Shown here: piece after piece, positions 22,382 through 32,792 of the stretch
Layout: every line of letters begins with the position of its first letter
Numbering within the stretch: position 1 is the stretch's first letter
Assembly (NCBI GenBank): GCA_030685235.1
Contig: MU839158.1
Coordinates: 62,001 to 126,000 of the forward strand
Direction of reading: 5' to 3'
Length of the DNA: 64,000 nt
From: Copromyces sp. CBS 386.78
Lineage: Eukaryota > Ascomycota > Sordariomycetes > Sordariales > Sordariaceae
The notes under the pieces: model-generated
What the model was told of the DNA's origin: nothing
What the model saw: only the letters and a program-made list of their open reading frames with translations
The model's database searches: none
Made by a program: the position numbers and the translations under genes

Positions 22382-23857
22382 ATCAAACGGGTAGGCAGGC
22401 GATTATCGCAACGTTGTCGGTCGCAAATGTGAGCGGCGGTCAAATCGGTGACAGTATAAGATTTGGCGACTTAGGGTCCCCAATTCTGAAGCAAGGAAGC
22501 TCAAGCTCCAAGTCCGAGGTACCAGCAACGGGTTCGGTAAGCGGTCGCAAGGGCTCAGCTTGCCAGGTTCATAGGTTGAGGAGCCGGCGGGGTCTTTGAA
22601 GCTGGTCTTTAGCCGACAGGAGACTAAGATGGCCGGTTGGGTGGTTGGAAGAGTAAAAGAGAGGAAGGAAAGAAGTAAAAGGAAAGAAAGAAAAAGTGTT
22701 TTGCAAAACCAAAGACGGAAGGAGGGGACCGTCAATCTAAACGAAATTGATGCCATGGGAACAAGGGGGGTCGTGCACAACTCGTTCGACTCTCGGCGAC
22801 GGTGTTCCGGATACTCAGCTACCAAGCTTGGTCTAACAAACTGCCGATTATGGAAGGGAGTACAGCTTACTTGTTCCAGGGCCAAGACTTCAGTTCCTTG
22901 TCTTGCTTTTCTTCAGGCCGGTTCATTCAAGGGAGAGACTCCCAACTAGGGAGGAGGGGAAGGGAACGCGGAAGAAGAATGAAAACTTGACTGTGGTACC
23001 ACTTGAGTATACAAGCTGGAGATGGTGTGTTAGGTACACAAGCCCATACACAAGGCACAACGATGGGTACCTATGACTCAATTGGTCTGTCTCTTATTTA
23101 GTTCTGGGCATCGTGGACATGAAATGCGGTGAAATAGAAGAAGGCCGGTCATCTATCCATGTGAAGACGGGCAATACCTATGTGAGGAGGTACAAACCCA
23201 TCATTGTCCTTGTCCGCCCTTTCGACGTTTGCGTGTCGGTGTTGGCTGGAGACTGCGGCTCGTTAGCAGAATGCCTCCTCATGTTGATTATGGAACATTC
23301 CTGGGGAACTTTGAGGGACGCTGTTGGAGGCCTCGCTTGACACCCCCGTGGATCTGTGGGGTCTCTTTCGATCTTCACTCGGGGCCTTTTCCTTTTTGTC
23401 CCCGAATCTCAAGAGGAATCTTGCATCTATGAAAAAAAAGGATTACGACGGCCCCCTCGGGCTTGCGTCAGCGCAAATCTCTGGAGAGACGGGCATTGAC
23501 CCAACCCAAAGTCTCCAATTCTCCAACGTCTTTGGTCCTGTGGCCTGTCATCATCCTGCATGTGGGGAGAGCAAAGTCGTCCAATGGGGCCGCCGCGCTT
23601 TGGAACCCCTGTTCGGACGGGAGCCGGTCCCTGTTCTTCGGGATTGGCGGGTCTCGGCAACGCACTAACTAGTTTTCAGCTGGAATGGATCAGGAAGGGG
23701 ATTGCGAGACCGACAGCTCTGTTCGTGGATAGGGGTTGTTGCTCTGACCGACGACCTAAAATGGCACTCAAGTAAACAAAGGTAAGAAACCGCGGATATC
23801 AAGCACAATAAACAATACACCATATGTTATACAAAATCTTGATATTTATACATCATT
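22382..23857. other. Intergenic region between two minus-strand genes
   Basis: About 1.5 kb containing the promoter of the phosphatase gene. A purine-rich AAAGAAAG/GGAAAG tract lies at about 22655-22700. No gene is supported. Confidence 0.4.
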
Positions 23858-25624
23858 TTACGCTTTCTTCTCAAGCATGGTGTCCAGAACACCGGACCCA
23901 GTCTTCTGGTCCTTCAGGTTCAGGTGTTGGGTGTTACCCGCTCCTTCAAGCCTCGCCTTCTTCTTCTGCTCCATCAGATGACCGGCGATAATACCAATAA
24001 TCATGCCGCCCAGATGGGATACAACATCCATGGTATGGTTCTTGCTGAACAAGCCCCAGATGTTCAGGCCTCCAAACAGTCCAATGAAGGCCAATCCCTG
24101 AACACCAGTATACGGGTCAGGAGGCAGGCCAAAGATCTTGAAGCCCTCGAATCTGTGCATCCAAAAGTAGGCTGCCGAGATACCGTAGATGGCGCCGGAT
24201 GCGCCGAGGGTAGTCATATGGAAGTTGCCCTTCAGGACGAGCCAGAACAGACTGGTCAGGAAGCCAACAGATCCGGACAAGACATAGGTGGTCAGGAAGT
24301 CGGCCCTGCCAACCTCGTCGTGAAGCCGGGTGCCAAAGAACCAGAGCATGGGCATGTTGACAATAAGATGGCCCCAGACGACCTGGTGAGAAAACACGGC
24401 GCCAAGCATACTGAAGGCCTTGGGTGTCGCGGGCGAGATCAAGAACCATCGGAGCAAAGGCTTCCACATGACGGGGATCTTCCAGAGGAACCAAATCAGA
24501 ACATTGGCGCCGATGAGGGCGGCAACGGTGGCGGCTGCTGGAGGACAATCGGGCCATAACCTGTTTTCGCGGCTGGGGGCGACGTAGAGCTGCGAGTAGG
24601 TAAGGAAACCGGCGACGAGGAGAGCGACAAAGACGGTCGAGGGCAGCAGACGCTTCCACGCGGGCATCTTGGGAGGCTCCTTGAGGTCGGACATGGCCCA
24701 TTGCTCCCATTCCTTTCTCTTGGCACTGACTTCACGCTTCGGGGCGTCTTCCGCTTTGGCGAGAGGGCCGGCCTTGCCGTTCTTGTATTCTTCCTCGAGC
24801 TTCTTGCGTTCCTCTTCCTGCTTCTTGAGCTTCTCTTTCCAGATAGCCTCGTTGCGGGCGCGGATGGCATCGAAAGCGCTTTTGCCGTAAACTGATGGGG
24901 GCGCGGCTTTGTTTTTCTCGGGTTCGTCGACACCCTCAGTATCGTCCTGGTACATCTTGAACCGTGACTTGTACCCGACTTTCTTGGTTATGTCACCCTC
25001 CTCGGTCTGGGCCTGGTCGCCTTCTTCTTGTTGTTTCTCAAGGGCTGCCAGCTCGTCCTCGGCGCGCAGTCCGGCGTTCACGACCTCGTCGACATAGATG
25101 TTCTTGCGAAGGTAGTCCAGTGCGGTTCTCTTGTCTTTCACAGTGTATGCGGCAGTGTTGACTTGGAGCACGGGGTCGTCAAGGGTTCCAGCGACGCGGC
25201 GACCGTGAAGGATCTTGAGCAACTTGTTCGCCTCATGAGTGGCCATCGCGGGCCCGAATAGCCGAAGAACTTCGCCAGCTGCCAGCTCATTGGCGCGGAA
25301 GGGCAAGCCCTCCTCATCCTTGTAGTTCGGGGGTAGGTCGACATAGTGAGTGATGATTCTGTTGCGGGCGGCAAACTTGAGGGTGCGTACGGCGATGCGC
25401 GGAATCGAAGAGGGACCGAAGAGTGGTGTTGAAGAAGATAAAAGACAGCCTCGGTTGGCGTGCCATTGGTTCTGGGCGGTGGATGGAGGCAATGGCGTGG
25501 AAGAGAAGCATCGCGTGGTGGTGGGTGCGGCGGCGACGAGCAGTCGGCTACATGCTTTGGAAAAATGGTGAGCGGCGACCTGGACGCCTGGCCGAAAGGC
25601 ATTGACGCCCAGGGAGCAGTTCAT
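23858..25624 (-). CDS. Rhomboid-family intramembrane serine protease, probably mitochondrial
   Basis: Single exon of 588 residues, starting at the ATG at 25624 (MNCSLGVNAFRPG). Residues 1-70 are rich in Arg, Ser and Ala with no acidic residues at first, like a mitochondrial presequence. A soluble region of about 250 residues follows, with a charged coiled-coil-like stretch (KEKLKKQEEERKKLEEEY). The membrane part has a first segment near STVFVALLVAGFLTYSQLYV and about six more. The rhomboid catalytic pair is present: Ser476 in GASGAIYG and His537 in SHLGGM, together with WGHLIVNMPML. A 1+6 segment order is typical of the PARL/Pcp1 mitochondrial branch, which cleaves inner-membrane proteins. 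It is clearly longer than yeast Pcp1 because of the soluble region. Confidence 0.88.
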   Translation of the reverse strand: MNCSLGVNAFRPGVQVAAHHFSKACSRLLVAAAPTTTRCFSSTPLPPSTAQNQWHANRGCLLSSSTPLFGPSSIPRIAVRTLKFAARNRIITHYVDLPPNYKDEEGLPFRANELAAGEVLRLFGPAMATHEANKLLKILHGRRVAGTLDDPVLQVNTAAYTVKDKRTALDYLRKNIYVDEVVNAGLRAEDELAALEKQQEEGDQAQTEEGDITKKVGYKSRFKMYQDDTEGVDEPEKNKAAPPSVYGKSAFDAIRARNEAIWKEKLKKQEEERKKLEEEYKNGKAGPLAKAEDAPKREVSAKRKEWEQWAMSDLKEPPKMPAWKRLLPSTVFVALLVAGFLTYSQLYVAPSRENRLWPDCPPAAATVAALIGANVLIWFLWKIPVMWKPLLRWFLISPATPKAFSMLGAVFSHQVVWGHLIVNMPMLWFFGTRLHDEVGRADFLTTYVLSGSVGFLTSLFWLVLKGNFHMTTLGASGAIYGISAAYFWMHRFEGFKIFGLPPDPYTGVQGLAFIGLFGGLNIWGLFSKNHTMDVVSHLGGMIIGIIAGHLMEQKKKARLEGAGNTQHLNLKDQKTGSGVLDTMLEKKA

Positions 25625-26247
25625 GGTCACGGAATGGGCGCCCTATATCGCGCCGTTTCGCGCAAACTGTCCATCAAGGTGAATCCGAACTCGGGAGTTG
25701 TTGGATCTGGGGAGCAACTGGAAAATGGCCAGGGAAAAAATGACGGAGCTCCCGGGCCCGGCAGGCAGATTTGTACAACATGATTGGTTGTTAAGAGGTT
25801 CACTTGGCTCCATAGAGGGGCCGTCTTCAGATGCTCTGCCCCTGCAGTTCTCCAGGCACCTCGGGCTTTGCGGACGAAAGAACCCCGCATTGTACAAGCT
25901 TCCAGAACAAGCTCCCGTCCAGGCAATCGAGCTGCGACGTCAGGTCAGGACCTCGAGTAGAAACAACCAGAGCACATTTCCTCATCCTCGGAAGAGAATC
26001 TTTCAAATACCAAATCAGCACCAGCTGAGATTCGTCCTACATTTTCACCGTACCTCGAACATAAAAGTCCATTCACGGCGTCAACACCCTCCCACAATAA
26101 CGCCCATCACCTATACACAAAGGTACTTACTGCTATACAAACAGGTAGCATCTGTCCAGCCGACTATACCTGCCTACCTACCTCGACGATAACCACAAGC
26201 ACAACAACCGTATCGATATCTCATCTCGATCACCATCACACCCCAAA
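25625..26247. promoter_or_regulatory. Divergent promoter region
   Basis: 623 bases between the start codons of the divergent rhomboid gene and the gene at 26248. It contains TACCTACCTACC-type runs at about 26168-26184 and no reading frame of note. Confidence 0.45.
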
Positions 26248-26961
26248 ATGTCATCCTCCACCGAATCCCTCCCCATAACTCCCCAGGCTTTCGCCGCAGC
26301 TCTGGAGGATCTCCCCGTCTCGGCCCTCCGCCTCAAAGTCCTCGAAATATACAACTCCATCGCCCACCTCAAGTACTCCAACGAGCAGCTGCGCCCCTTC
26401 GCTGAAGGTATCGAGGCCCCTCTCGGAGGCTCCAGCAGCAGCGCCGGCGGTGAGTCAGCGCAGAACCAACCCGACCCGGACTGCGTCGAAGCCATTCGCG
26501 AGAACGAGCAAGTCATAGTCCGCATGGAGGAGCGCGTCCAGCTGGTCAAGAACGAGGTCGAGCGCAGGGGACTCAGCTGGACCGAGTTCGAAAGGAAGGA
26601 GGAGGTCGAGGCTGCTGCGGCAAGGAATAGGGCTCGTGGACCGGCGGAGGCTGGTGAGGACTCGGACAACGAGGAGGAGCAGCAGCAACAACCGATGACG
26701 AATGGAACTTCGACGACAACAACACAACACCCGGCTTGGATGGATGGAACGTTCCAGACTGGAGTGATTAGGAATGGAGAGATTGTCATGGATGATGTTG
26801 CTGGATCGAGAAGACAGCCAGAGCAACAACGTGTTGGTGCCGGCACTGGCGCTGGTTCTGGTGGTTCGCTAAGTGATGAGGCGCTTAGGAGGAGGATGGA
26901 GGAGCGACTACGGAACTTGGGAGGTGAAGATGACGAGGAGGAGGGTGGTATGCACCTGTGA
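26248..26961 (+). CDS. Small conserved fungal protein, function unknown
   Basis: Single exon, 237 residues. The N-terminal 70 residues look ordered and helical: ALEDLPVSALRLKVLEIYNS followed by IAHLKYSNEQLRPF. A second helical block lies at about residues 75-115 (DCVEAIRENEQVIVRMEERV, then LVKNEVERRG). The remainder is acidic and low complexity (Gln run, Thr run, Gly/Ser) and ends in EDDEEEGGMHL. The two helices suggest a small coiled-coil or complex subunit. I do not recognise a named family. It shares a divergent promoter with the rhomboid gene. Confidence 0.75.
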   Translation: MSSSTESLPITPQAFAAALEDLPVSALRLKVLEIYNSIAHLKYSNEQLRPFAEGIEAPLGGSSSSAGGESAQNQPDPDCVEAIRENEQVIVRMEERVQLVKNEVERRGLSWTEFERKEEVEAAAARNRARGPAEAGEDSDNEEEQQQQPMTNGTSTTTTQHPAWMDGTFQTGVIRNGEIVMDDVAGSRRQPEQQRVGAGTGAGSGGSLSDEALRRRMEERLRNLGGEDDEEEGGMHL

Positions 26962-28023
26962 GGGGCAAGCGATGGGAATAATGGACCGAAAAAGGGCGGG
27001 GCTTGAACATTATGGAGGGGAATACTGCCACTTATTCTATGGGCCGACTGGCGTATAAAGGGCGTTATGGTGTATTTCTTAGTCATTCGGATACCACGAC
27101 ACTTCGAGGGCATGAAACTCGATTTAGACAAATGCTACAAGAGCAGGGCTGGGCGAGGAAAACTCTCTCGAATCTTTTCAACGCGTTCAAATGGGCGAGC
27201 TTTTACACATCGATCTCTGGAGCGGTGATGAATTATCAGTCTTGCCTACGGGATTGATTCTTGTTGTTTGCTTTAAACTGGGTGGATTACCTGGACATTT
27301 GTGGCAGTCGTCACCCACCGTCGTTGAGAATGCTGCATTTATTCCAGTCTCTTCGCGGCTTTTTCCTTCTCTCCTCTTCAACCTTCTTATCAGTCACTAT
27401 TTTACAACTTGGTTGGCTCGCCTCGTCCTCACATTCACTTTTCCTCTTGCATTTCCACCAATATCCACAACCCACCCATTGGCCTGCGTTGGTTGAATTG
27501 CATTTGCCTGCTATAAATATTGTACCGCATAATCATACTTGGATACTTCGTCTCCTTACATATTTCGGACCGACTTCTCTGCAAGCCATCACTTCTGACT
27601 TCCGGTCTCAGGAAGAGGACAGGTAATCCGCGTGACACATGGTACCAACTGGAAAATTACCTACACCTGCATGAACGAGTTCTTTTCATTCTTCAAAACG
27701 CGCCACGAACTCTTTTTGTCTTCCCGTAGCCTACACCCCGAGTCTCAAAAACAGGCTATATCCATCATCTCGTTATTGATTCAGAAGTACCGACCCCGTT
27801 CACTTGATATATCTCAAAGGGCCTGTCCGGCTACATTATATTTCTTTAAGGTTGTATCTTAAACATCACCATCACGAGATAATGCACAACCAGGAAACAT
27901 TCAATGCGTTTGAATTTACATAAGAGGCCGTAGAATTGTACTGAACAAGTCAAATACACTACATTTCTGCCAAGTTCTTGTCCGTCTTCGGTTTATGCTT
28001 GAGAACTTTCGCACGTTCGCTCT
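26962..28023. other. Intergenic region
   Basis: About 1 kb after the preceding gene. The reading frames look random in composition. No RNA or repeat is seen. Confidence 0.35.
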
Positions 28024-28498
28024 TCAGCTTACAGATCCTGCCGCTCTCCCTCCCCCCTGACCAGTTCGTGTCGTCGAATCCACCGACGCCATCCTGTCCG
28101 CCCCGTGATCCGTCAACAGCGTTACCTCCGCAACCCTCCCTCTAGACTTCATCTCCTGCACCGTCTTCGCATCATCCAAAACACTCGCAACCGCCGGGCC
28201 ATTGGCCAAAATCGCAATCGAATTCGTCCCCCAAGGCGGTAATGGCTCCTTCCTCCTGCTCATTAACACCTCGCCAGGCGCGGCCCCTCCGCCAACCGAG
28301 AGCCTAGGCCCCCAACACCCCAACTTACACGACCAGTTCGTCAACCTCAATGCCGTCAACACGATGAACAAGATCCCGACCATCTCGAGCACGCAGGGCA
28401 GCGTGATCGACCACCAATCGATGTGGTATACCGGCTTCAGATACTCGACGCTGTGCATCTCGTTGATGCCGCCAAAAACGGGGTTGTCGGCGCCGGAT
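28024..28498 (-). pseudogene. Orphan C-terminal exon of a fungal membrane protein (DUF3176-like), probable relic
   Basis: The minus frame reads EYLKPVYHIDWWSITLPCVL, a transmembrane segment, CKLGCWGPRLSVGGG, RRKEPLPPWGTNSIAILANG and VASVLDDAKTVQEMKSRGRV. This is the layout of the end of large fungal DUF3176-type membrane proteins (last membrane segment plus a short cytoplasmic tail). A good acceptor with CTAAC and CAG ends at 28499, so this looks like a terminal exon. The roughly 470 bases upstream up to the tRNA contain no matching N-terminal exons, so the rest appears lost. The family name is from memory and moderate in confidence. It could instead be a very short functional gene. Confidence 0.5.
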
Positions 28499-28970
28499 CT
28501 GATTCCGTTGGTTAGCCCGTCTTTACCATGTAGAGTCTAACTCTGGTTTGTTTGTTTAGTTAGCTCGAGACCTAAAGTCAACTTCCCTAAGCCTTCTCGT
28601 GATTGATTCATACATCTTGTCCCATCACCGAAGCCTAATGCAGCTTCGATATGCCTATTCCAATTCCGAATGTGTCACGTTGTGTCTCGTTAGTGCATTT
28701 CCGATTCGTATTTCTACAAGCATTTGCGATTACCGCTTAACCATTTAAACACGTTCTTATAAGGTCTGGGCTGGCTTTGGAGAAATTTCTTCAAGAATAC
28801 TAGGTGTACTGAGCCAAGTAACAAACAAACCAGTATTATAGTGTAAGTCTATATATACGGTGCAGTTCAGAAGATACTTGTGCTGGTGGATTGGTCAACT
28901 AATTATATAAGCCCTAGATCTGCAGCGGTTTCCCAACAACCAACTACGACAGCTGATTAACAGTTGTACA
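28499..28970. other. Intergenic region before the tRNA gene
   Basis: A/T-rich, no supported feature. It would have to hold upstream exons of the relic at 28024-28498 if that gene were intact; none are visible. Confidence 0.4.
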
Positions 28971-29062
28971 TCTTCCGTAGTATAGTGGTCAGTATGTGAG
29001 CTTGTCAAGCTTGAACATCAGTTCGATTCGCTCGAGACCCGGGTTCAATTCCCGGCGGGAGA
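28971..29062 (+). tRNA. tRNA-Asp (GTC) with a 21-nt intron
   Basis: The acceptor stem TCTTCCG pairs with CGGGAGA (one G-T pair). Box A is TAGTATAGTGG and box B is GGTTCAATTCC. The anticodon stem TGAGC/GCTCG encloses the loop TTGTCAC once the bases 29008-29028 are removed. The anticodon GTC is at 29004-29006. The intron follows position 37, the canonical site. The mature molecule is 71 nt before CCA addition. A T run at 29074-29079 follows. Confidence 0.93.
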
Positions 29063-29073
29063 GACCATCATTC

Positions 29074-29079
29074 TTTTTT
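29074..29079 (+). terminator. Pol III terminator of tRNA-Asp
   Basis: Six T residues 12 bases after the tRNA 3' end, with a second T run at 29082. Confidence 0.75.
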
Positions 29080-29583
29080 GCTTTTTATACACTTATCTCT
29101 CCCCTCTCTTCCTTTCGCGGCTGTCATTCAATCTCCTTTTCTATTCCTTATTTCTTTTTTTCTTGCAAGCACCAACCATCAGATGGATGTGCGGGCCATT
29201 TCAACCATGAGACATTCCAAGATGTCCGTGCTACGTTCCAACTCAAAACATGTTCCGAATATCAAACAAGCAACGAGTCAGGGAGCTAGATAGTCCGATG
29301 TCAAGAGTCAATCAAGACATTCGTTCAACTCAACGCAACCAACATCCGCAGGCAACTGGAGTGAAACCAGCAAACAATTTGCACTATCCGTCTACCTAAA
29401 CCAACAAATCAACGTAGCTCGTGCATGAAAGAAAGTAGATAGGGTAAACAGATATTATGTGCAACCCAGAGTGTAATCAAAAAAGACAGAGAGGTCATCA
29501 TGGACACGAGTGCGTATCGAATGATGATAATAAAAAAAAGAAAGTGTGTTCTGTTCTATCCTGTCTCGTACTAATACACCACT

Positions 29584-29603
29584 ATTCCCATTCCCATTCC
29601 CAT
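29584..29603. repeat. Hexanucleotide microsatellite (ATTCCC)3
   Basis: Three perfect units plus a partial one; similar TTCCCAATTCC motifs recur downstream to about 29775. Confidence 0.7.
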
Positions 29604-30057
29604 ATGTACCATACAGCCCATGAAAGAGAAACCCGTGATTCCCATCGGAAACGAAAAGGTCAAGAAGAACATGGGATGGGGGGGAAGGACTAAGTGCTAT
29701 TCTCCTTGGCCCCCTTCCCATCTTGTGCTTCTTGTTCCCAATTTCCCAGTTCCATTTCGATTTCCAATTCCCATATGCCCCAATTCAACCCAGCAAGACT
29801 TATCCCATGATCCCAATCCCAATGGTGTTAACGCCGACCAATTCGAATGATGCTGATGTCAAGCCCTGCTGAAGCAAGGCATGGAAACAAGACCAGGAAC
29901 TTGTTGCCGTTTCCATCATTGCCGAGCCCATGTCCATGATTGCCGTCGTCGTCATTGCCGTCCATGCTGTCGTTGTCATCGTTATCGTCCATGCCGGTGT
30001 AGTCATCCAAGATGGGATCAAAGCAGCTAACACCCCATCCCAAACCAGCCATAGCCA

Positions 30058-30092
30058 AGTCCATGACCAAGATAATGACCATGACCATGACC
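30058..30092. repeat. Imperfect CCATGA hexamer repeat
   Basis: Several units of CCATGA with substitutions. On the minus strand they would encode alternating Trp-Ser, which looks like low complexity. Confidence 0.6.
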
Positions 30093-30467
30093 ACAAGCTA
30101 GAAACCGCCACCCCGCACAAAAACCCAACAAACCCGATCAGCAGCGCAACAGCAGCCGTCAGACTGGGGCTGACATCACGATCGAGCCAGCGTTGACGAA
30201 AGCGGAGCGTGCCGAGCCGGAGGTAGAAGAGTTCGTTGACGGTGACGGAGCGGGTGGAGGAGTTGAGGCGGAGTTGGGTGGATGACTGGGGTCGGGGTTG
30301 TTGTTTCTTTTCGACTCTAATTTTTTTTTGGTTTTTCTTTTGGTTGGATTTTTATCTTTGATATGGGTACGTTCGAATCAGGGGCTCATGGCTGAATGGA
30401 GAGACGGCTTGGCTGAATGGCCATGAGCCGAGAAAAAAAGGGGAGGAATGAGGGGAGTGGAAGAAAT

Positions 30468-31005
30468 TTATTGACTGGAAAAAAGAATGATGGGATTGAT
30501 TAGCCCACCGTTCGGTAGGAGAAAGAGATGGCTGGATAGAGGAAAGACTGACTTACAGTAGAGTAAGCGAGACATCGCCCTGCAGTCTAGCCTTCAGCTC
30601 GACCTCGACATCGAGGTTCAAGCCAAGCTGGAGACGAACGGGCTTGGTGTCGGACAGACGGGGAAGGATCTGAGGGCCGGCGAGACCGCCCTGCTTCTGG
30701 AGGGCGCCCTTGTTTCTGCGGCGACGACGGCCACGGGAGTCGACGGAGGAGCCGTCGGAGTTGGTGTCGTCGAGCTGTGTTTTTCCATGTCAGATTTTTT
30801 TTTCTTTGATTTGATGATATCTTACTACTACTGATCCGAAAGGAGAAAAACACAACAGGGACGGGAGGGAGTTTTAGGTATTTACCTGGTGACGAAGGTC
30901 AGCGAGCATTTCTTCCTTAGTTGGGGACAGGAAACCTGAGCGGGCTCCGGCAGGGACAGGGGGGAGGGTAGAGACCTTAGGCATGGTAGGGTTGGTGGTG
31001 GCCAT
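30468..31005 (-). CDS. Small conserved fungal protein of 114 residues, function unknown
   Basis: Exons 31005-30886, 30774-30557 and 30474-30468 on the minus strand. The protein begins MATTNPTMPKVSTLPPVPAG, then SGFLSPTKEEMLADLRHQ. A basic segment follows (RGRRRRRNKGALQKQG), and the protein ends KPVRLQLGLNLDVEVELKAR plus LQGDVSLTLLQ. The C-terminal LDVEVELKA block is what I remember as the conserved core of a short, uncharacterised ascomycete family. The second intron (30556-30475) has a GTAAGT donor, a GCTAAT branch site and a TTTTTCCAG acceptor, leaving only seven coding bases in the last exon. If unspliced, the frame ends at TAA one codon earlier. The same frame is open upstream to an ATG at 31602. 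Confidence 0.75.
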
Positions 31006-32792
31006 CTTGAAGGTTGTTGTTGTTGTTGTTGTTGTCGCGGTTGGCGAGTAGGAAGAAGAAGTCGGGGAAATTGGAGGAGAAGAAGAGTCCTGATGGATAG
31101 TAATGTAAGTCACGGACTGAACCTGAGTCCGTGTATGCTGGGCGAAAAAGACAGGTAGTTTTCGCTTGCGCGAGTTGAGGGACTCCTGAACGAGACGAAG
31201 CGGCTGAGGCTTGCTCGAGGTGAAGACGGTCCGGGGATGTGGACGGGTGGGTACAAAAAGTGGTGGTGGTGAGAGTTTGGTGAACTGCCGCGGCGATACC
31301 GGGAGAGGAGGGTAAGGAGGCGGTCTTACGGACTGTTTGTGGGAGGGATTGCCAAGACTGACTAGGTTGTTGGCTGACTCTGACTGAGAGTTAACCGGAA
31401 GGTTGAACGATAACGAAGGTCTTCTTGGTGGAACAGAGGGATTCTGTTGTTGAGACCGCCACTGGCTAGCTCGCGGGAGAGTGTTGTAGAGAGTCGGCGG
31501 TGGTTGCCTTTGATGATAATCCACGCCGTTACGAGGCCGTGAAAAATACGCTGTTGGAAAAGGGTTTGGTGAATGATGTTGTGGTTGACTGGTGTGAGAC
31601 ATGAAAGGCTACATTGGGGGAGCAGAGGACAGCATATATACATGTAGGAATGTTGGTTCGGGATGCGGGGAGTGTTGGTGGCTCCCTCTTGGGATTCCCG
31701 GGACTCCGGGATATCGACTCAAGTCTTGTCCATCCTGCTGAGTGTGACCACCGGCCTTGTCCGGCCATAGCCAACGACTCTTTCGGTATGTTGTTGTTCG
31801 ATATCAGGGACATCACGTGCCCCTGGCCCGGGGAATTCGGGGAACATAGGGTGATACACGGGCATTGGGGTCAGGCTTGAAGCGGTGATCGTTGGTTTCT
31901 CGTACGACTCCGACGAGGATGAAACCCCGGCTTTTCCATTACCGCGTACGGGACTTGTTCGCCCAGCGGATCAAACAGTGCGTCCGGTAGCAAGATAGGC
32001 CTCTTGAAGCCATTCCTGGATGAAATGAACCGTTGTGCCCGGTCTCAAACCTTTGGTGTTCTCAAGTGTCTTCCGGGCGCTCGGTCTTGTTGTTCGCTTC
32101 TGAAGGTCAAAGCGCAACGCAGCCAATGGTGCGCAAATCGTGTCAAAGATGAAACATCTACCATTACCTACTCTTCCACTGGGACCATGATCATCATCAA
32201 TGGTGTGATTTCTTTGAGATGTTGCTTTTGGCATTTGGAAATACATCAAATATGCAGGAAATCTGTCTTTCGTCTATCAATTGCCATGCTTTCCCGGATG
32301 GCCTTTTCTTTGCCAGTTCCAAAGCAAACTCTAGCGTAGCTGAGTCCGTATTACTTCCTCAACCATCTTGAACCATTCTGTGACGACCAAAGTCTGAGGC
32401 ATTATTCATTTGCGCATCCTCAGCCCAGAGCGAAATACACATCCCAGCCCCCTCATGACTCGATATATGGAACGATGCTGGGATTTGAAAGCTTTTATCA
32501 TGGAAGAGGGTGCCGTAGTTCTCCGAAGCTTCCAAAACCCCAACAGCCCATCTTTCTTCACCCTTCCCATGGGCATCCTAACCCCTGGCAGACCCCAGAA
32601 CCCTGCATATTCCGGCCCTGTGATCGCTCGGTTGCGATTCCGGTACCAGCGGTTATGGATCCAACATGCATGCAAGGTAAATCGCCAGATTCGCCAAGCC
32701 GAGCCCCGAGTCCAAGCCGACAGACGTCAAGGGTGAATGATCTTATTCGGATGGACGTGGAGGCGCCATCGAACCATCTCCTTCTGGATCCC
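31006..32792. other. Leader or N-terminal extension of the preceding gene, then intergenic region
   Basis: On the minus strand 31006-31602 stays open in frame with the start at 31005, giving a Pro/Ser-rich extension of 199 residues from an ATG at 31602. I favour an untranslated leader. A (GTT)n run lies at about 31013-31034. From 31603 to 32792 no gene is supported. Confidence 0.45.

Larger units (their letters stand above)
29080..30467. other. Region between tRNA-Asp and the next minus-strand gene, with simple repeats and a possible alternative exon
   Basis: It contains (CCCATT)n at 29584-29603 and imperfect CATGAC/CCATGA hexamers at about 30058-30092. On the minus strand, about 30319-29800 is open in one frame and contains a protein-like stretch (see findings). 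The rest shows nothing recognisable. Confidence 0.4.
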
